Shown here: positions 7,895 to 17,087 of the stretch, in pieces | Position numbering within the stretch: position 1 is the stretch's first letter | Layout: the number at the start of each line of letters is the position of its first letter | Origin: an uncultured Clostridia bacterium | Lineage (GTDB): Bacteria > Bacillota > Clostridia > Christensenellales > UBA1242 | Assembly (NCBI GenBank): GCA_944377485.1 | Contig: CALWFB010000004.1 | Coordinates: 1-64,000, forward strand | DNA: 64,000 nt | Direction: 5' to 3' | Translations under genes and position numbers: made by a program | The notes under the pieces: model-generated | The model's database searches: none | What the model was told of the DNA's origin: nothing | The model's input: only the letters and a program-made list of their open reading frames with translations

Positions 7895-7939
7895 AATATA
7901 AGATATTTTTGTACAAAAGTCAAATAATTTTGTACAAAA
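7895..7939 (-). promoter_or_regulatory. Promoter with two TTTTGTACAAAA operators one double-helical turn pair apart
   Basis: TTGACT (7923-7918), 17 bp, TATATT (7900-7895). One perfect palindrome TTTTGTACAAAA (7907-7918) fills the spacer and a second (7928-7939) sits just upstream of -35. Their centres are 21 bp apart, two helical turns, suiting a pair of dimers on one face of the DNA. The regulator is unknown. Confidence 0.75.
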
Positions 7940-7942
7940 ATA

Positions 7943-8284
7943 TTAAATGTTTGATACATTTGCTAAATTTACATGTTCTCTTTCATATCTTAATTTCATT
8001 TCTTTATACTTTTCGCTTAAATCAAATATGTATTTTTGCTTACCTTCTAATGATAATGTATTGTAATATTTATTATCTATCAATTCTTTTATAGGATTGA
8101 TTATTATTTCATCACTAGATAATATTTTGCATACACGTTCGTATAACTCCTGGTCGTATACACTAAAACTGACTTTTGAATATGGTATTTGATTGAATAT
8201 TGATTTTTCTCTATTATAGTTTTTCATACGTGATTTGGCATCTCTTGCCATAAAATACAATTTACCTTTAACTTTTCTTCTCAT
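7943..8284 (-). CDS. Hypothetical small basic protein, 113 aa
   Basis: Not recognised. It starts with a highly basic segment (MRRKVKGKLYFMARDAKSRM) and ends with a predicted amphipathic helix (SLEGKQKYIFDLSEKYKEMK near residue 80), with no Cys and no membrane segment. A nucleic-acid-binding role is possible but only inferred from charge. A strong GGGGGA site precedes the ATG. A near-palindrome around 8330-8346 and TTGATA/TATATT boxes lie upstream. The next gene's promoter is inside or just beyond its 3' end. Confidence 0.6.
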   Translation of the reverse strand: MRRKVKGKLYFMARDAKSRMKNYNREKSIFNQIPYSKVSFSVYDQELYERVCKILSSDEIIINPIKELIDNKYYNTLSLEGKQKYIFDLSEKYKEMKLRYEREHVNLANVSNI

Positions 8285-8443
8285 TTTTTGTTTCCCCCAC
8301 TGATAAATATACTAGATAGTGAGAGTATATCAAAATATTTTTGATGAATTAATTTGTCTTATTTTGTCTAATTTTAAATATAGATTTGTTTTATAAGCGA
8401 TTAATCAAATTGCTCAGAATAATATAAAAGGAGATATATTACA

Positions 8444-8472
8444 TAAAAAAAGTGTACTTATTGTACACTTTT
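8444..8472. terminator. Intrinsic terminator after the zinc-ribbon membrane gene
   Basis: AAAAGTGTAC/GTACACTTTT stem that reads on both strands. On the plus strand an AAAGGAG site just upstream (about 8427-8434) has no ORF. Confidence 0.8.
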
Positions 8473-8920
8473 ATTCTTTAAATTCATAACCACATTTTTC
8501 ACAAAATGCTGCTGCACCACTGTTTTTCGTTTTACAATTTGGGCATTCTTTTAGTCCTAATCCAGTTTGTTGTTTAGCTCCACAATGTTCACAATATTCT
8601 GCCTTTTTCGTAATTACTCTGCCACATTTATCACATAATCTAGTATTAGCGATTCCTTTTGCCTTGTTTCCATCTCGCACACTTTTTGAAGAGCCAATTA
8701 AACTAAATGAAAATAAAATTAAGAAAATTCCAAACAAAGCCAATAATAAACCAACAATACTAGCAACCGTAATAATCACATATTTTGACCAATGTGACAT
8801 GTGCATAACAGCATATATGCCACCATAAATTGCACCACCTGCAAGAGCAATAATAATCAATGCAACTAATACAAATACGAATTTGCCATATCTTTTTTCT
8901 CTATAACTAAACAATCCCAT
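8471..8920 (-). CDS. Membrane protein with two C-terminal zinc ribbons
   Basis: 149 residues. Two transmembrane segments (about 13-35 and 45-75) are followed by a short linker and two zinc ribbons (CDKCGRVITKKAEYCEHCG and CPNCKTKNSGAAAFCEKCG). The ribbons face the cytosol if the N-terminus is inside. It is the last gene of a three-gene zinc-ribbon/SPFH group and starts 11 nt after the SPFH gene, with AGGTG upstream. It may be a membrane anchor or partner for that protein; the family has no known function. Confidence 0.75.
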   Translation of the reverse strand: MGLFSYREKRYGKFVFVLVALIIIALAGGAIYGGIYAVMHMSHWSKYVIITVASIVGLLLALFGIFLILFSFSLIGSSKSVRDGNKAKGIANTRLCDKCGRVITKKAEYCEHCGAKQQTGLGLKECPNCKTKNSGAAAFCEKCGYEFKE

Positions 8921-8931
8921 AATTCACCTAC

Positions 8932-10053
8932 TTATTTAATCTTTTCACCACAGTCTGGACAGAATTTTGCTTTGGCATTTAATTCTTTTCCACATTTTGG
9001 ACAGGTTATTTTTTTAACATCTAACTTTTCGCCACAATTAACGCAAAATTTGCTACCCTTACTAATTGGTTCACCACATTTAGGACAAGATAATGCCTGA
9101 GTTGCACCACACTCTGGACAAAATTTTGATTTACCAGGTATGCTAGCCCCACACTTAACACATTGAATTACTGTCTGACGTTTATTATCTTTTGCCCCCG
9201 CAATTGATTCTGTAAATAGATTGCCCATATTATAACCAGCACCAAGACCAACTCCTAGTCCTGCTAATCCGCCACCACTAGGATTTTTTGCAATATCTCC
9301 CATAGCATTAGCAGCTTTGTATTGAGTGTATGTACCCATTTTATCACTAATAACACCCATCTTTGTACGTTCATCAAGCATTTTCTCTACATCTTCTGGC
9401 AAAGACAAATTCTCTATAACGAAATTTGAAAGTTTTAATCCAATAGGAGCAAATTCTTCCACGCTATTCTTTTCTACGATGTCTGCCAAATCACTATAAT
9501 GCGCAGCCAAATCAAGTGCTGATAATTTGCTTTCTCCAATAGCATCGGTTAAAAGTTGTATTAGAGTGGATTTATATTGTGTTGCAATATCATTAACTCT
9601 ATAAATTGCATTTGTTCCAAACACTTCTTTCATAAATTTCGTAGCATCTTCTACCTTGAAAGCAAATGTTCCATATCCCCTTAAACGAATATTGCCGAAA
9701 TCTACATCTCGCATCATAATAGGGTTTTGAGTTCCCCATTTTAGTCCCATGAAACGTTTAGTATTTACAAAATAAACTTCTGCTTTTATTCTAGAATTAC
9801 CTAATGTACTTAAACTAAGTAATTTTGTCAAGAAAGGTATATTTTCAGTAGACAACTTGTATGTACCAGGTCCAAATACATCTGCAATTTCACCCTTATG
9901 AACAAACATTGCAACCTGACTCTCTCTAACAACCAATGTAGAGCTATTCATTATTTCATCTCTATCTGTGAGTGGATAGCGGTATACTATAATATCATTA
10001 CTACTATCTTTCCATTCAATCACTGATAAAAATTGTTTTTTAAAAAATCCCAT
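8932..10053 (-). CDS. SPFH-domain protein with three C-terminal zinc ribbons (YdjI-like)
   Basis: 373 residues. An SPFH/Band 7-type domain occupies about residues 25-235, followed by a Gly-rich linker (GGGLAGLGVGLGAGYNMGN near 260-280) and three zinc ribbons, each of the CxxCG...CxxCG type, from about 296 to the end. The arrangement matches Bacillus YdjI, which works at the membrane with PspA-type stress proteins. No PspA homologue is in this window, so the link to envelope stress is inferred. A good AGGAG site precedes it, and it forms an operon with the zinc-ribbon genes on both sides. Confidence 0.85.
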   Translation of the reverse strand: MGFFKKQFLSVIEWKDSSNDIIVYRYPLTDRDEIMNSSTLVVRESQVAMFVHKGEIADVFGPGTYKLSTENIPFLTKLLSLSTLGNSRIKAEVYFVNTKRFMGLKWGTQNPIMMRDVDFGNIRLRGYGTFAFKVEDATKFMKEVFGTNAIYRVNDIATQYKSTLIQLLTDAIGESKLSALDLAAHYSDLADIVEKNSVEEFAPIGLKLSNFVIENLSLPEDVEKMLDERTKMGVISDKMGTYTQYKAANAMGDIAKNPSGGGLAGLGVGLGAGYNMGNLFTESIAGAKDNKRQTVIQCVKCGASIPGKSKFCPECGATQALSCPKCGEPISKGSKFCVNCGEKLDVKKITCPKCGKELNAKAKFCPDCGEKIK

Positions 10054-10116
10054 ATTTACTCCTTTATTATTTAATAATATTATTTCATATTATTAAAATT
10101 TCGTCAAGCAATTTGA

Positions 10117-10395
10117 CTATCTACGCCTTCTTGGAGGCCTGCCTCCACGCAATCCTCTCAACATTCCTCCCATCATCATGCCTCCCATCATTCCGCCTAG
10201 CATTCCGCCAAAATCAAAATCATCGTCACTATCAATATCTCTTTTCGGTGGAACAATATCAGGCACGACATGCTCTTTATAGTAAACATTAGGCGTGCCA
10301 CAATATGAACAGACTTTTTCGTCTTGCTTTATAGATGCTCCGCAACTTGTACATTTACCATTAAATTTTTTTTCTTCTTCTAAATTTTTCTCCAT
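10117..10395 (-). CDS. Small zinc-ribbon protein with Gly/Met-rich tail
   Basis: 92 residues. One zinc ribbon (CTSCGASIKQDEKVCSYCG, residues 16-34), an acidic patch (DIDSDDDFDF), then a repetitive GGMMGGMMMGG segment and an Arg-rich end (RPPRRRR). It is short and low-complexity, with no membrane helix. It lies upstream of the SPFH gene in the same orientation, so they probably work together. Function unknown. Confidence 0.7.
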   Translation of the reverse strand: MEKNLEEEKKFNGKCTSCGASIKQDEKVCSYCGTPNVYYKEHVVPDIVPPKRDIDSDDDFDFGGMLGGMMGGMMMGGMLRGLRGGRPPRRRR

Positions 10396-10464
10396 AAGTT
10401 CCTTTATATTAATATAATATCATAATTAAGTTGAATTTGCAAATAATTATATATTTATTTCTTT

Positions 10465-11574
10465 TTAATTCGCCATATCTTTTCTATTATTGTTCTTTAT
10501 TAATTTGGTTTCTTTTTTATCTGTTTTTAATTCAGTATCAGTTAATTCAGTTATATTATTAGAAGCAGATAATTCTTCAATTTTTTCATTTTTGCCTTCT
10601 AGTTTCTTATTCTCAATTTTGTTTTCATCTATACTTTCAGTCATAACCTCTTGCATATTTATTTCTTCCTTTCTTTTATGCTCTTCGTTAGAAGTTTCGT
10701 CCTGATTATTATCTGAATTTGTAATATCTAATTCTTTATTTTCAAGCATCACAACAGATTGGTTAGAATTTAGCAATTTTGCTTCCTCACTCAATTTTGT
10801 CGTACTCGGATTTTCATCTTTTGTTTCCTTATTAGTTTTGTCTTTCTTTTTAAATAATACCTTTATAATCTCATCAATTTTATTCTTGTATCGTACACTT
10901 AGGTAGAATAATATTGCAACTAAGATTATTAATATTCCCCACACAATCAATCCCCAACCATGGAAAGGAATAATTGCACCACTGCCAAAAAATACCGTAC
11001 AAGCAATACCTACTCCTCGAGCCAATAGATTTGTCCATAAAAAGAATGAAAAACTCATATTTGTCAAGCCCGCCACAACGCATAAAATATCATCTGGAAA
11101 CATTGGGAATAACATCATCAAGAAAAACAGATATTTACCATTGCTCATTCTGTCTATCCATTTTTCACTGCTTTCTTTTCCTATCATCCAATTTAAGAAT
11201 CTACGTCCAGCTTTTCGTCCTATCCAGAACATTATAATACTACCTAGCATCACAGCAATATAACTCATTATGAATGCTGGCCATCTACCAAATATTACCG
11301 CTCCCGCTATTGTCACAAATATCGCCGGTATCTGCAAAACTGTCGTCTGTAAGATTTGAAGCAATATGAATATTAAAAAACTAAAAACTCCACCACTTTG
11401 TACAATTTCTCTAATTTTATCCATTGAATTTACTTTTTCCCACAAGCCAGTAGCTTTTAAAATCAAATAAATTGCAGCAAAAATAATGGCAAGCACAATA
11501 ATAAATAAACAAGCTCGCATTATTTTTCCATGCGTGGTTTTAGTATCAAACAATTTTTTAATTTTATCTTTCAT
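10465..11574 (-). CDS. TVP38/TMEM64 (DedA-superfamily) membrane protein with long charged tail
   Basis: 369 residues. Residues 1-230 form a VTT/SNARE-associated domain with about six membrane segments and the family motif region GRKAGRRFLNW; such proteins are linked to lipid scrambling or transport. The last 140 residues (about 230-369) are highly charged, rich in Lys, Glu, Asn and Thr, and probably disordered and cytosolic, which is longer than usual for the family. No clear Shine-Dalgarno site; TATAAT lies 8 nt before the ATG, so a very short or absent leader is possible. It is a single gene. Confidence 0.8.
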   Translation of the reverse strand: MKDKIKKLFDTKTTHGKIMRACLFIIVLAIIFAAIYLILKATGLWEKVNSMDKIREIVQSGGVFSFLIFILLQILQTTVLQIPAIFVTIAGAVIFGRWPAFIMSYIAVMLGSIIMFWIGRKAGRRFLNWMIGKESSEKWIDRMSNGKYLFFLMMLFPMFPDDILCVVAGLTNMSFSFFLWTNLLARGVGIACTVFFGSGAIIPFHGWGLIVWGILIILVAILFYLSVRYKNKIDEIIKVLFKKKDKTNKETKDENPSTTKLSEEAKLLNSNQSVVMLENKELDITNSDNNQDETSNEEHKRKEEINMQEVMTESIDENKIENKKLEGKNEKIEELSASNNITELTDTELKTDKKETKLIKNNNRKDMAN

Positions 11575-11751
11575 CTTTAATTATTATATTCTAACCAATT
11601 ATAAATAATTTAGTTTATTAAAGATTATTATAATAAATTTATATAAATATTGTAAAACAATCTATAACAATTTATTAAAATATTGAATATGCAAAACTAA
11701 TTAATCAATATTAAAATAAACTTAAATTTTATTAAAACTCAATATTATCAA

Positions 11752-13458
11752 TTAATAAATAACTACAAAATTTTCAAACACCTTGTACTCTCTATCAAAA
11801 TTTTTTGAAAATTTTGAATTGTATTCATCTAATGGCATTATATATGTTTTATTGTCTGAAATTGTAGTTATATCTATCAAAAATCTATAATTATTATAGC
11901 TAGATGTTTTTCTATAATAGTTATCTAGAAAAATTCTTGTATTTAGATATCCTTCTGGACTTTCGCTATCAACAATTAAACAGTAGATATATGGTTCAGA
12001 TATTTCATCGCTAAAATAAATTAATTCATTACCGGCAATCTGATTTGCATAACTTATACTTTCCATTAATCCATCATTAAACTGAGATGAAATTTCTTTA
12101 TTCCAAACTGAAAAATACAAAGAACAAAAAGTTATAAAGAGTAATAAAACAGATACTGCCGTTAAAATGAAAGTTTGCTTTGAATTATAAACAAAATAGT
12201 AAAAACCATAAGTTAAAAATACAATATACGGAATCCAAATTATATTTATTTTATTGATGTTAGGTTTATATATTAATAATGTTATGAAAAGTCCAATTAA
12301 TAATGAAATTAAGAATACAAAAAGTGAAAAATTAAATTCTTTTCTTATATTTTTAATAGCCACAATTATTCCGTATATCATAATTGGAAACATAACTATA
12401 TACATAATACCGAGTGAATAAATTGAATTATGTGTAAAACCATCATTTTGTGTAAAGAATAACAAAGGAATTTTAATTAAATTTTTAAAAAAATTAGAAA
12501 ATCCTACTTCACCAACTCTGTATTGAGATAATTTAGGGATTGTAATAGCTCCAATATGTATTTCTTCTATCCAGCCATAGTTAACCATTAAGAAAAGAAT
12601 AAGAGGCAAAGCAAACAAAAATAATAATATATTAGATATAATGAAATATTTCCAATTCACTCTTTTTTTGACAATCCAATAAATGTAAATTACAATCAAC
12701 ACCAATGGTATGAATATATATGATATAGCATAAGTATACAGCGTTATACCAAATAATATACAAGCAGGTATCATAAATTTTTGGTTATCATTTGCTTTCA
12801 TCAAAAAAATAATTGAAAACAAAAACATATATGGAAATAAATTGCAATCTAAACCCCATCTCGAAATCATAATGGTATAAGGTACTAATGAAAAAACTGC
12901 CATTCCTATTAACGAAGCAAATTTGTTTTTTGTGATTAATTTAATCAAATAATAAAAAGCAAATATTCCACCAATAGAAAATAAAAGCATCACAATTCTA
13001 GCTGAAAAAACATTCATTCCAAAGATTGCAATAAACGGGATAGTTAAATATGCCAATAATGCACTTTGACCACTTCCCCATGCTTCAAGATAAATCGGAT
13101 AAGAATGTCCGTTTCTATCAATTCCATAATGTAATAAAGAGTATGCATCATAAAGCATAGATGCTTCATCAACATTTAAACCTGCGGGAACATATACAAA
13201 CAATATTACCCTAACTAAAATTGCAACTAATGCTATAGCCCAAAAAATAATGTAAAACCATTTTTTATTATCTAAAAATTCACTAATTTTTGTAAGATTA
13301 TTTTTTCTATAATATATTGCTGCAACAATTAATAAAATTAATGATATAATATTTGCAATCAATGAAATTGCACTGCCATAATTTATATACGATAAAATTA
13401 AAAAAAGAAATACAAGAGCAAATAAACAAATTAAAAATATTGATTTTTTTTTAATCAT
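11752..13458 (-). CDS. GT-C/GT39-type membrane glycosyltransferase
   Basis: 568 residues and about eleven membrane segments. After the first loop it has NVDEASMLYDAYSLLHYG (near residue 110), with the acidic residues of the GT39/ArnT-PMT catalytic loop, followed by GIDRNGHSYPIYLEAWG. It probably transfers sugar from a polyprenyl-phosphate donor to an extracellular acceptor. The start at 13458 has GGAG 7 nt upstream; the alternative at 13464 would overlap its own site. It overlaps the upstream gene by 8 nt, so translation is probably coupled. The acceptor could be a surface protein, teichoic-type polymer or lipid. Confidence 0.75.
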   Translation of the reverse strand: MIKKKSIFLICLFALVFLFLILSYINYGSAISLIANIISLILLIVAAIYYRKNNLTKISEFLDNKKWFYIIFWAIALVAILVRVILFVYVPAGLNVDEASMLYDAYSLLHYGIDRNGHSYPIYLEAWGSGQSALLAYLTIPFIAIFGMNVFSARIVMLLFSIGGIFAFYYLIKLITKNKFASLIGMAVFSLVPYTIMISRWGLDCNLFPYMFLFSIIFLMKANDNQKFMIPACILFGITLYTYAISYIFIPLVLIVIYIYWIVKKRVNWKYFIISNILLFLFALPLILFLMVNYGWIEEIHIGAITIPKLSQYRVGEVGFSNFFKNLIKIPLLFFTQNDGFTHNSIYSLGIMYIVMFPIMIYGIIVAIKNIRKEFNFSLFVFLISLLIGLFITLLIYKPNINKINIIWIPYIVFLTYGFYYFVYNSKQTFILTAVSVLLLFITFCSLYFSVWNKEISSQFNDGLMESISYANQIAGNELIYFSDEISEPYIYCLIVDSESPEGYLNTRIFLDNYYRKTSSYNNYRFLIDITTISDNKTYIMPLDEYNSKFSKNFDREYKVFENFVVIY

Positions 13459-14878
13459 TGACATACTCCTCTATCTTTAAATTCTTATTGCGTTCATTCT
13501 TTACAATTGCTAATATAATAAATACTAATGTAATGGTATTAACAATGATTGCAAATGTTCTTGTGACGTTTTGATTAAAAAATAAATCATAAGAATGACA
13601 CACACTTAAATATACTGCAAAATTCATAAATACTGAAATCAACATGTTAATTTTGTTTTTATTTACGCAAACATTAATAATACTTAGCATTAATGCAATG
13701 TAAAAGAATCTATCCAACATCTTTGGCATAAAGAATACCATAGTAAATGCAAATACCATTCCATAGAATACTAAATCATTTTTTGTTAAACCATATTTTT
13801 TGTATCTTTTAAATACTAAAAACAAAATTATAAAAAGCATTATCATTGTTAATGCTAAATGTGATATCATCAAAACATTTTTTATTGAACTGTTGTCTAA
13901 ATCTAAAAGCATATAAATTTGACAAATATTTGCACAATTGCCAGCAAGTCTATTATCTTCAGTACTTTGATTTATATATACTGTTAATAAATCTAAAATT
14001 GAACGTCCTGAAATAGCCGGTATTAAATTGATGCAATACATAACAGGCACAATCCAAATATCTTTCCATTTTAAGTATCTATCACCATTTTCGTCTTTTA
14101 TTATTAACATTACAAATAAAATTGGTACAATAAATAAAAATTGTAATTTAAAAGCAAAACTTATACCCAAAAACATAAAACACAATTTTGATTTTTTGTT
14201 AATTGCAAAATAAAATGCAAGCAAAGCAAATGACGTATATATTGCATCACATTGCCCCCAAGCAGTATATTCGATTAAAACCATAGGTAATAACAAAATT
14301 GATACAAAAATTAGATAATTAAAATTAGTTTTTTTGATAGAAGAAATTATTTTTGTAATAATGAATGCCAATAATAATGAAAATAAAAATGTTATTAATT
14401 TTATTCCATATAAATCAGTGAATCCAAGTTTTGCCATTAATATTAAAAAATAATTATATGCAGGCGTATAATTACTAACGTCAATGATTCCATATAAAGC
14501 ATCTTTAAGATTATGTGTAGAATAATATCCATACCATTTACTTAAATATTTGATATAATCATTAGACTCCCACACAACAAATAATAAAGACATAATATAG
14601 ATAAATAGCAATGCAATGTAAAAATACGTTAATTTTTTATATCTTTTAGTGTCATTTTTGATAATTGAATTAGTTCCCAAAATCGCTATTATAAATAAAG
14701 GTATAAAAATTAGAATTGAATACAACGACAAATCCATTACATCAAAAGAATTCCATTTTATATAAATAATTGGAATTATTAATAATGCAAAAGAAATAAC
14801 TAAAATAGTAATAACTGTAATATTGAAAAATAAATTTTTTAAATTAGAATTGTAAATTCTTGCTCTATCTTTTAACAT
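13451..14878 (-). CDS. Polytopic membrane protein, probable GT-C/GT87-like glycosyltransferase
   Basis: 475 residues with about twelve membrane segments. Features shared with GT-C proteins include an extracellular loop near residues 85-115 (YSTHNLKDALYGIIDVSNYT, PAYNYFLI) and the EYTAWGQCDAIYTSFALLAF segment, close to the WGQ-D-A pattern of bacterial mannosyltransferase-like families. The start at 14878 (MLKDRARIY) is chosen: GGGG lies 8 nt upstream and the promoter would transcribe only a short leader. It forms a two-gene operon with the next glycosyltransferase. Confidence 0.7.
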   Translation of the reverse strand: MLKDRARIYNSNLKNLFFNITVITILVISFALLIIPIIYIKWNSFDVMDLSLYSILIFIPLFIIAILGTNSIIKNDTKRYKKLTYFYIALLFIYIMSLLFVVWESNDYIKYLSKWYGYYSTHNLKDALYGIIDVSNYTPAYNYFLILMAKLGFTDLYGIKLITFLFSLLLAFIITKIISSIKKTNFNYLIFVSILLLPMVLIEYTAWGQCDAIYTSFALLAFYFAINKKSKLCFMFLGISFAFKLQFLFIVPILFVMLIIKDENGDRYLKWKDIWIVPVMYCINLIPAISGRSILDLLTVYINQSTEDNRLAGNCANICQIYMLLDLDNSSIKNVLMISHLALTMIMLFIILFLVFKRYKKYGLTKNDLVFYGMVFAFTMVFFMPKMLDRFFYIALMLSIINVCVNKNKINMLISVFMNFAVYLSVCHSYDLFFNQNVTRTFAIIVNTITLVFIILAIVKNERNKNLKIEEYVND

Positions 14879-14894
14879 CGTAAACCCCAAAATC

Positions 14895-14924
14895 ATTATA
14901 AAAAAACTTGTATTAATTTGTCAA
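14895..14924 (-). promoter_or_regulatory. Promoter of the glycosyltransferase pair
   Basis: TTGACA (14924-14919), 18 bp, TATAAT (14900-14895). The predicted leader is only about 10 nt. Confidence 0.75.
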
Positions 14925-14982
14925 ATAATAAAAAATAATTTTAATAATTAATGAAACTATCTTAATTAAAATCATTTAATCG

Positions 14983-16392
14983 CTATTTTACTGAATCTAT
15001 TTTGATTAGATTTGTACAACCATTTTTCTTTGGTGTACCACATGTTATTACAATAGTATCGTTGACCTTTGCATATTTTTTTCTTTTCACCAACTCGTTT
15101 GCAATTTCAAACATTTCATCAGTTGAATTGTATTCACTTGTCAATACTGGAATTACTCCCCAAGACAACTCTAACTGACGATATACTTTTTCATTTGGTG
15201 TTGCACCTATTATTGGAACAAATGGCCGATATCTACTAATCATTCTAGCACTCATTCCTGATTGAGAGAACACTACTATCGCTCTTGTATTTTGAATTAA
15301 ACTTGCATTTACTGCACTGTGAGATACTACATCTGTTGTATTTGTAATCTTATAGTTGCCTGACAAAAATCGCTTTGCATAATTAATATGTTTTTCTGTC
15401 TCTGTTGTAATCTTTGCCATTGTCTCCACTGCTTGAACAGGGAATTTACCCATAGCAGTTTCGCCTGAAAGCATAACTACACTTGTACCATCATATACTG
15501 CATTTGCTACATCGCTAACTTCTGCGCGGGTTGCACGATTATTATATATCATGCTCTCTAACATTTCGGTTGCAGTGATGACCGCTCTACCTTTTTCCTT
15601 AGAACGTTTTATTATATTTTTTTGTAATTCTGGCAACTTTTCAACAGGCACTTCAACCCCAAGGTCCCCACGTGCCACCATTATTCCATCAGAAGCATCA
15701 ATAATTTCGTCAAGGTTTTTTACTCCACAGCTAGATTCAATTTTGGAAATAATTTTCATATCTCCACCATTTTTTTCTATAAAACTTCTAAGAGCAAACA
15801 CATCTTCTTTACAATTAACAAAACTAGCAGCAATCAATTCAACATCATTTTTTATACCCCAAAGTATATCTTGTTTATCTAAATTATTTAGATATGGTGT
15901 ACTATATTTCACATTAGGTATGCTTAAACTTTTTCTATTTGATAATACACCAGAATTCATCGCTTTCGTTATAACATCTTGCCCTTTCACTTCAAGTACT
16001 TTGAAAGTCAGCAATCCATTAACTGCCAAAATCTTATTACCTGCTTTTATGCATTTCACAATCTCAGGAGTGTTGAAACTAACACTTCTTTCATCCCCAA
16101 CTATATCTCTACCTGTGAAAATGAACTCCTGACCCTTTTTGATATTTACACTATCATTAACAAAGGTCTTAACTCTTACTTCTGGACCACGAGTATCAAT
16201 CATTATAGGTAAAGGGACTTTCATTTCCTTTCTAATTCGTTTTACATTTTTTAAAATCTTTTCCATATCCTCAATTTTTGCATGTGAAAGATTTATTCTG
16301 ACAATATTCAATCCTGCTGATACTAATTTTTTCATAACTTCATATGAATTGCTGGCTGGACCAATTGTGCCAATTATCTTAGTTTTTCTCAT
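14983..16392 (-). CDS. pyk: Pyruvate kinase
   Basis: It converts phosphoenolpyruvate and ADP to pyruvate and ATP. The 469-residue protein begins MRKTKIIGTIGPAS (active-site Arg/Asn region RINLSHA follows) and has MIDTRGPEVR, the catalytic-Lys segment ISKIESSCGVKNLDEI, MVARGDLGVE and the ITATEMLESM signature. The extra C-terminal phosphohistidine-like domain of some Bacillus enzymes is absent. The start at 16392 follows GAGGAGAG; the longer frame from 16446 runs through the promoter. It is a single gene; the other lower-glycolysis genes are 6.5 kb away. Confidence 0.95.
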   Translation of the reverse strand: MRKTKIIGTIGPASNSYEVMKKLVSAGLNIVRINLSHAKIEDMEKILKNVKRIRKEMKVPLPIMIDTRGPEVRVKTFVNDSVNIKKGQEFIFTGRDIVGDERSVSFNTPEIVKCIKAGNKILAVNGLLTFKVLEVKGQDVITKAMNSGVLSNRKSLSIPNVKYSTPYLNNLDKQDILWGIKNDVELIAASFVNCKEDVFALRSFIEKNGGDMKIISKIESSCGVKNLDEIIDASDGIMVARGDLGVEVPVEKLPELQKNIIKRSKEKGRAVITATEMLESMIYNNRATRAEVSDVANAVYDGTSVVMLSGETAMGKFPVQAVETMAKITTETEKHINYAKRFLSGNYKITNTTDVVSHSAVNASLIQNTRAIVVFSQSGMSARMISRYRPFVPIIGATPNEKVYRQLELSWGVIPVLTSEYNSTDEMFEIANELVKRKKYAKVNDTIVITCGTPKKNGCTNLIKIDSVK

Positions 16393-16649
16393 AACTCTCC
16401 TCAAATAATATTCAAACTCATTATACCATAATTTATAAAAAAACAAAATAATTTAAATTAATATTATAAATTTAGTTAAAATTTATATATTATTTATAAT
16501 TTTTTATTATTTTTACAAATTTCAATTATGTAATATTATTTTTTATTTTTATTTAATAACTTAATATTATATATTCTCATCACAATCTCAATAATTATTT
16601 TAAATCTTATATAAATTTGGATATATTCAATAAATTTTTAAATTTAATA

Positions 16650-16677
16650 TTGAAATAAAAAAATTTTATGCTATAAT
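16650..16677 (+). promoter_or_regulatory. Promoter of ssrA
   Basis: TTGAAA, 16 bp, TATAAT with TG extension (TGCTATAAT). The -10 box ends 8 nt before the mature tmRNA 5' end. The stretch from pyk to here (16393-16649) is AT-rich and shows nothing else. Confidence 0.7.
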
Positions 16678-16685
16678 ATTTATAT

Positions 16686-17036
16686 GGGGATGAATTAGTT
16701 TCGACTGATATAAACCTAAATTATACGCACGTCGTGTGGTGGCACGTTAAATACACAATTCGTTAACGACGAATAAAAATAAACGCAAACGAAAATAAAT
16801 TAGCTTACGCTGCTTAGCGTGGCCGTCAGTTTAGTGGTACCGATACATTAAAACCTGGCGTCAAATATCGGTGAACGTCATTGTGTATTTCCTTGTGCAC
16901 AGTGATGACAAAAAAGGATAGCATTTATTCAGTGTCAATGTTAGTGAATATTTGTGAATATAGTCATTGACTAAACGTGTAGTGTATGATTTATATTTAT
17001 GTTAGGACACGAGTGCAACTCTCGTCATCTCCACCA
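16686..17036 (+). ncRNA. ssrA: tmRNA (transfer-messenger RNA)
   Basis: tmRNA rescues stalled ribosomes and adds a degradation tag. The 5' end GGGGATGA pairs with the 3' TCATCTCC before the encoded ACCA, giving the tRNA-like acceptor stem; the conserved TTTCGAC element follows at 16699. The tag frame appears to resume at GCA 16785 and reads ANENKLAYAA then TAG (16815-16817). The tag ends YAA instead of the common LAA. Total length 351 nt is typical. Its partner smpB is 2.2 kb downstream on the opposite strand. Confidence 0.95.
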
Positions 17037-17057
17037 GATGTCAAAATTTGTAGAAAA

Positions 17058-17087
17058 AAAAGTAGTTAGATAACTCTAACTACTTTT
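17058..17087. terminator. Intrinsic terminator between ssrA and the barstar gene
   Basis: AAAGTAGTTAGA/TCTAACTACTTT stem with a T-rich tail on the plus strand. The stem overlaps the 3' end of the convergent barstar-like gene. Confidence 0.8.

Noticed and set aside
15551-16132. 193-aa plus-strand ORF opposite pyk
   Set aside because: It is the antisense shadow of a conserved gene, with no start signals.
16393-16649. Possible gene or RNA between pyk and ssrA
   Set aside because: Only AT-rich sequence; no ORF with start signals or stable structure.
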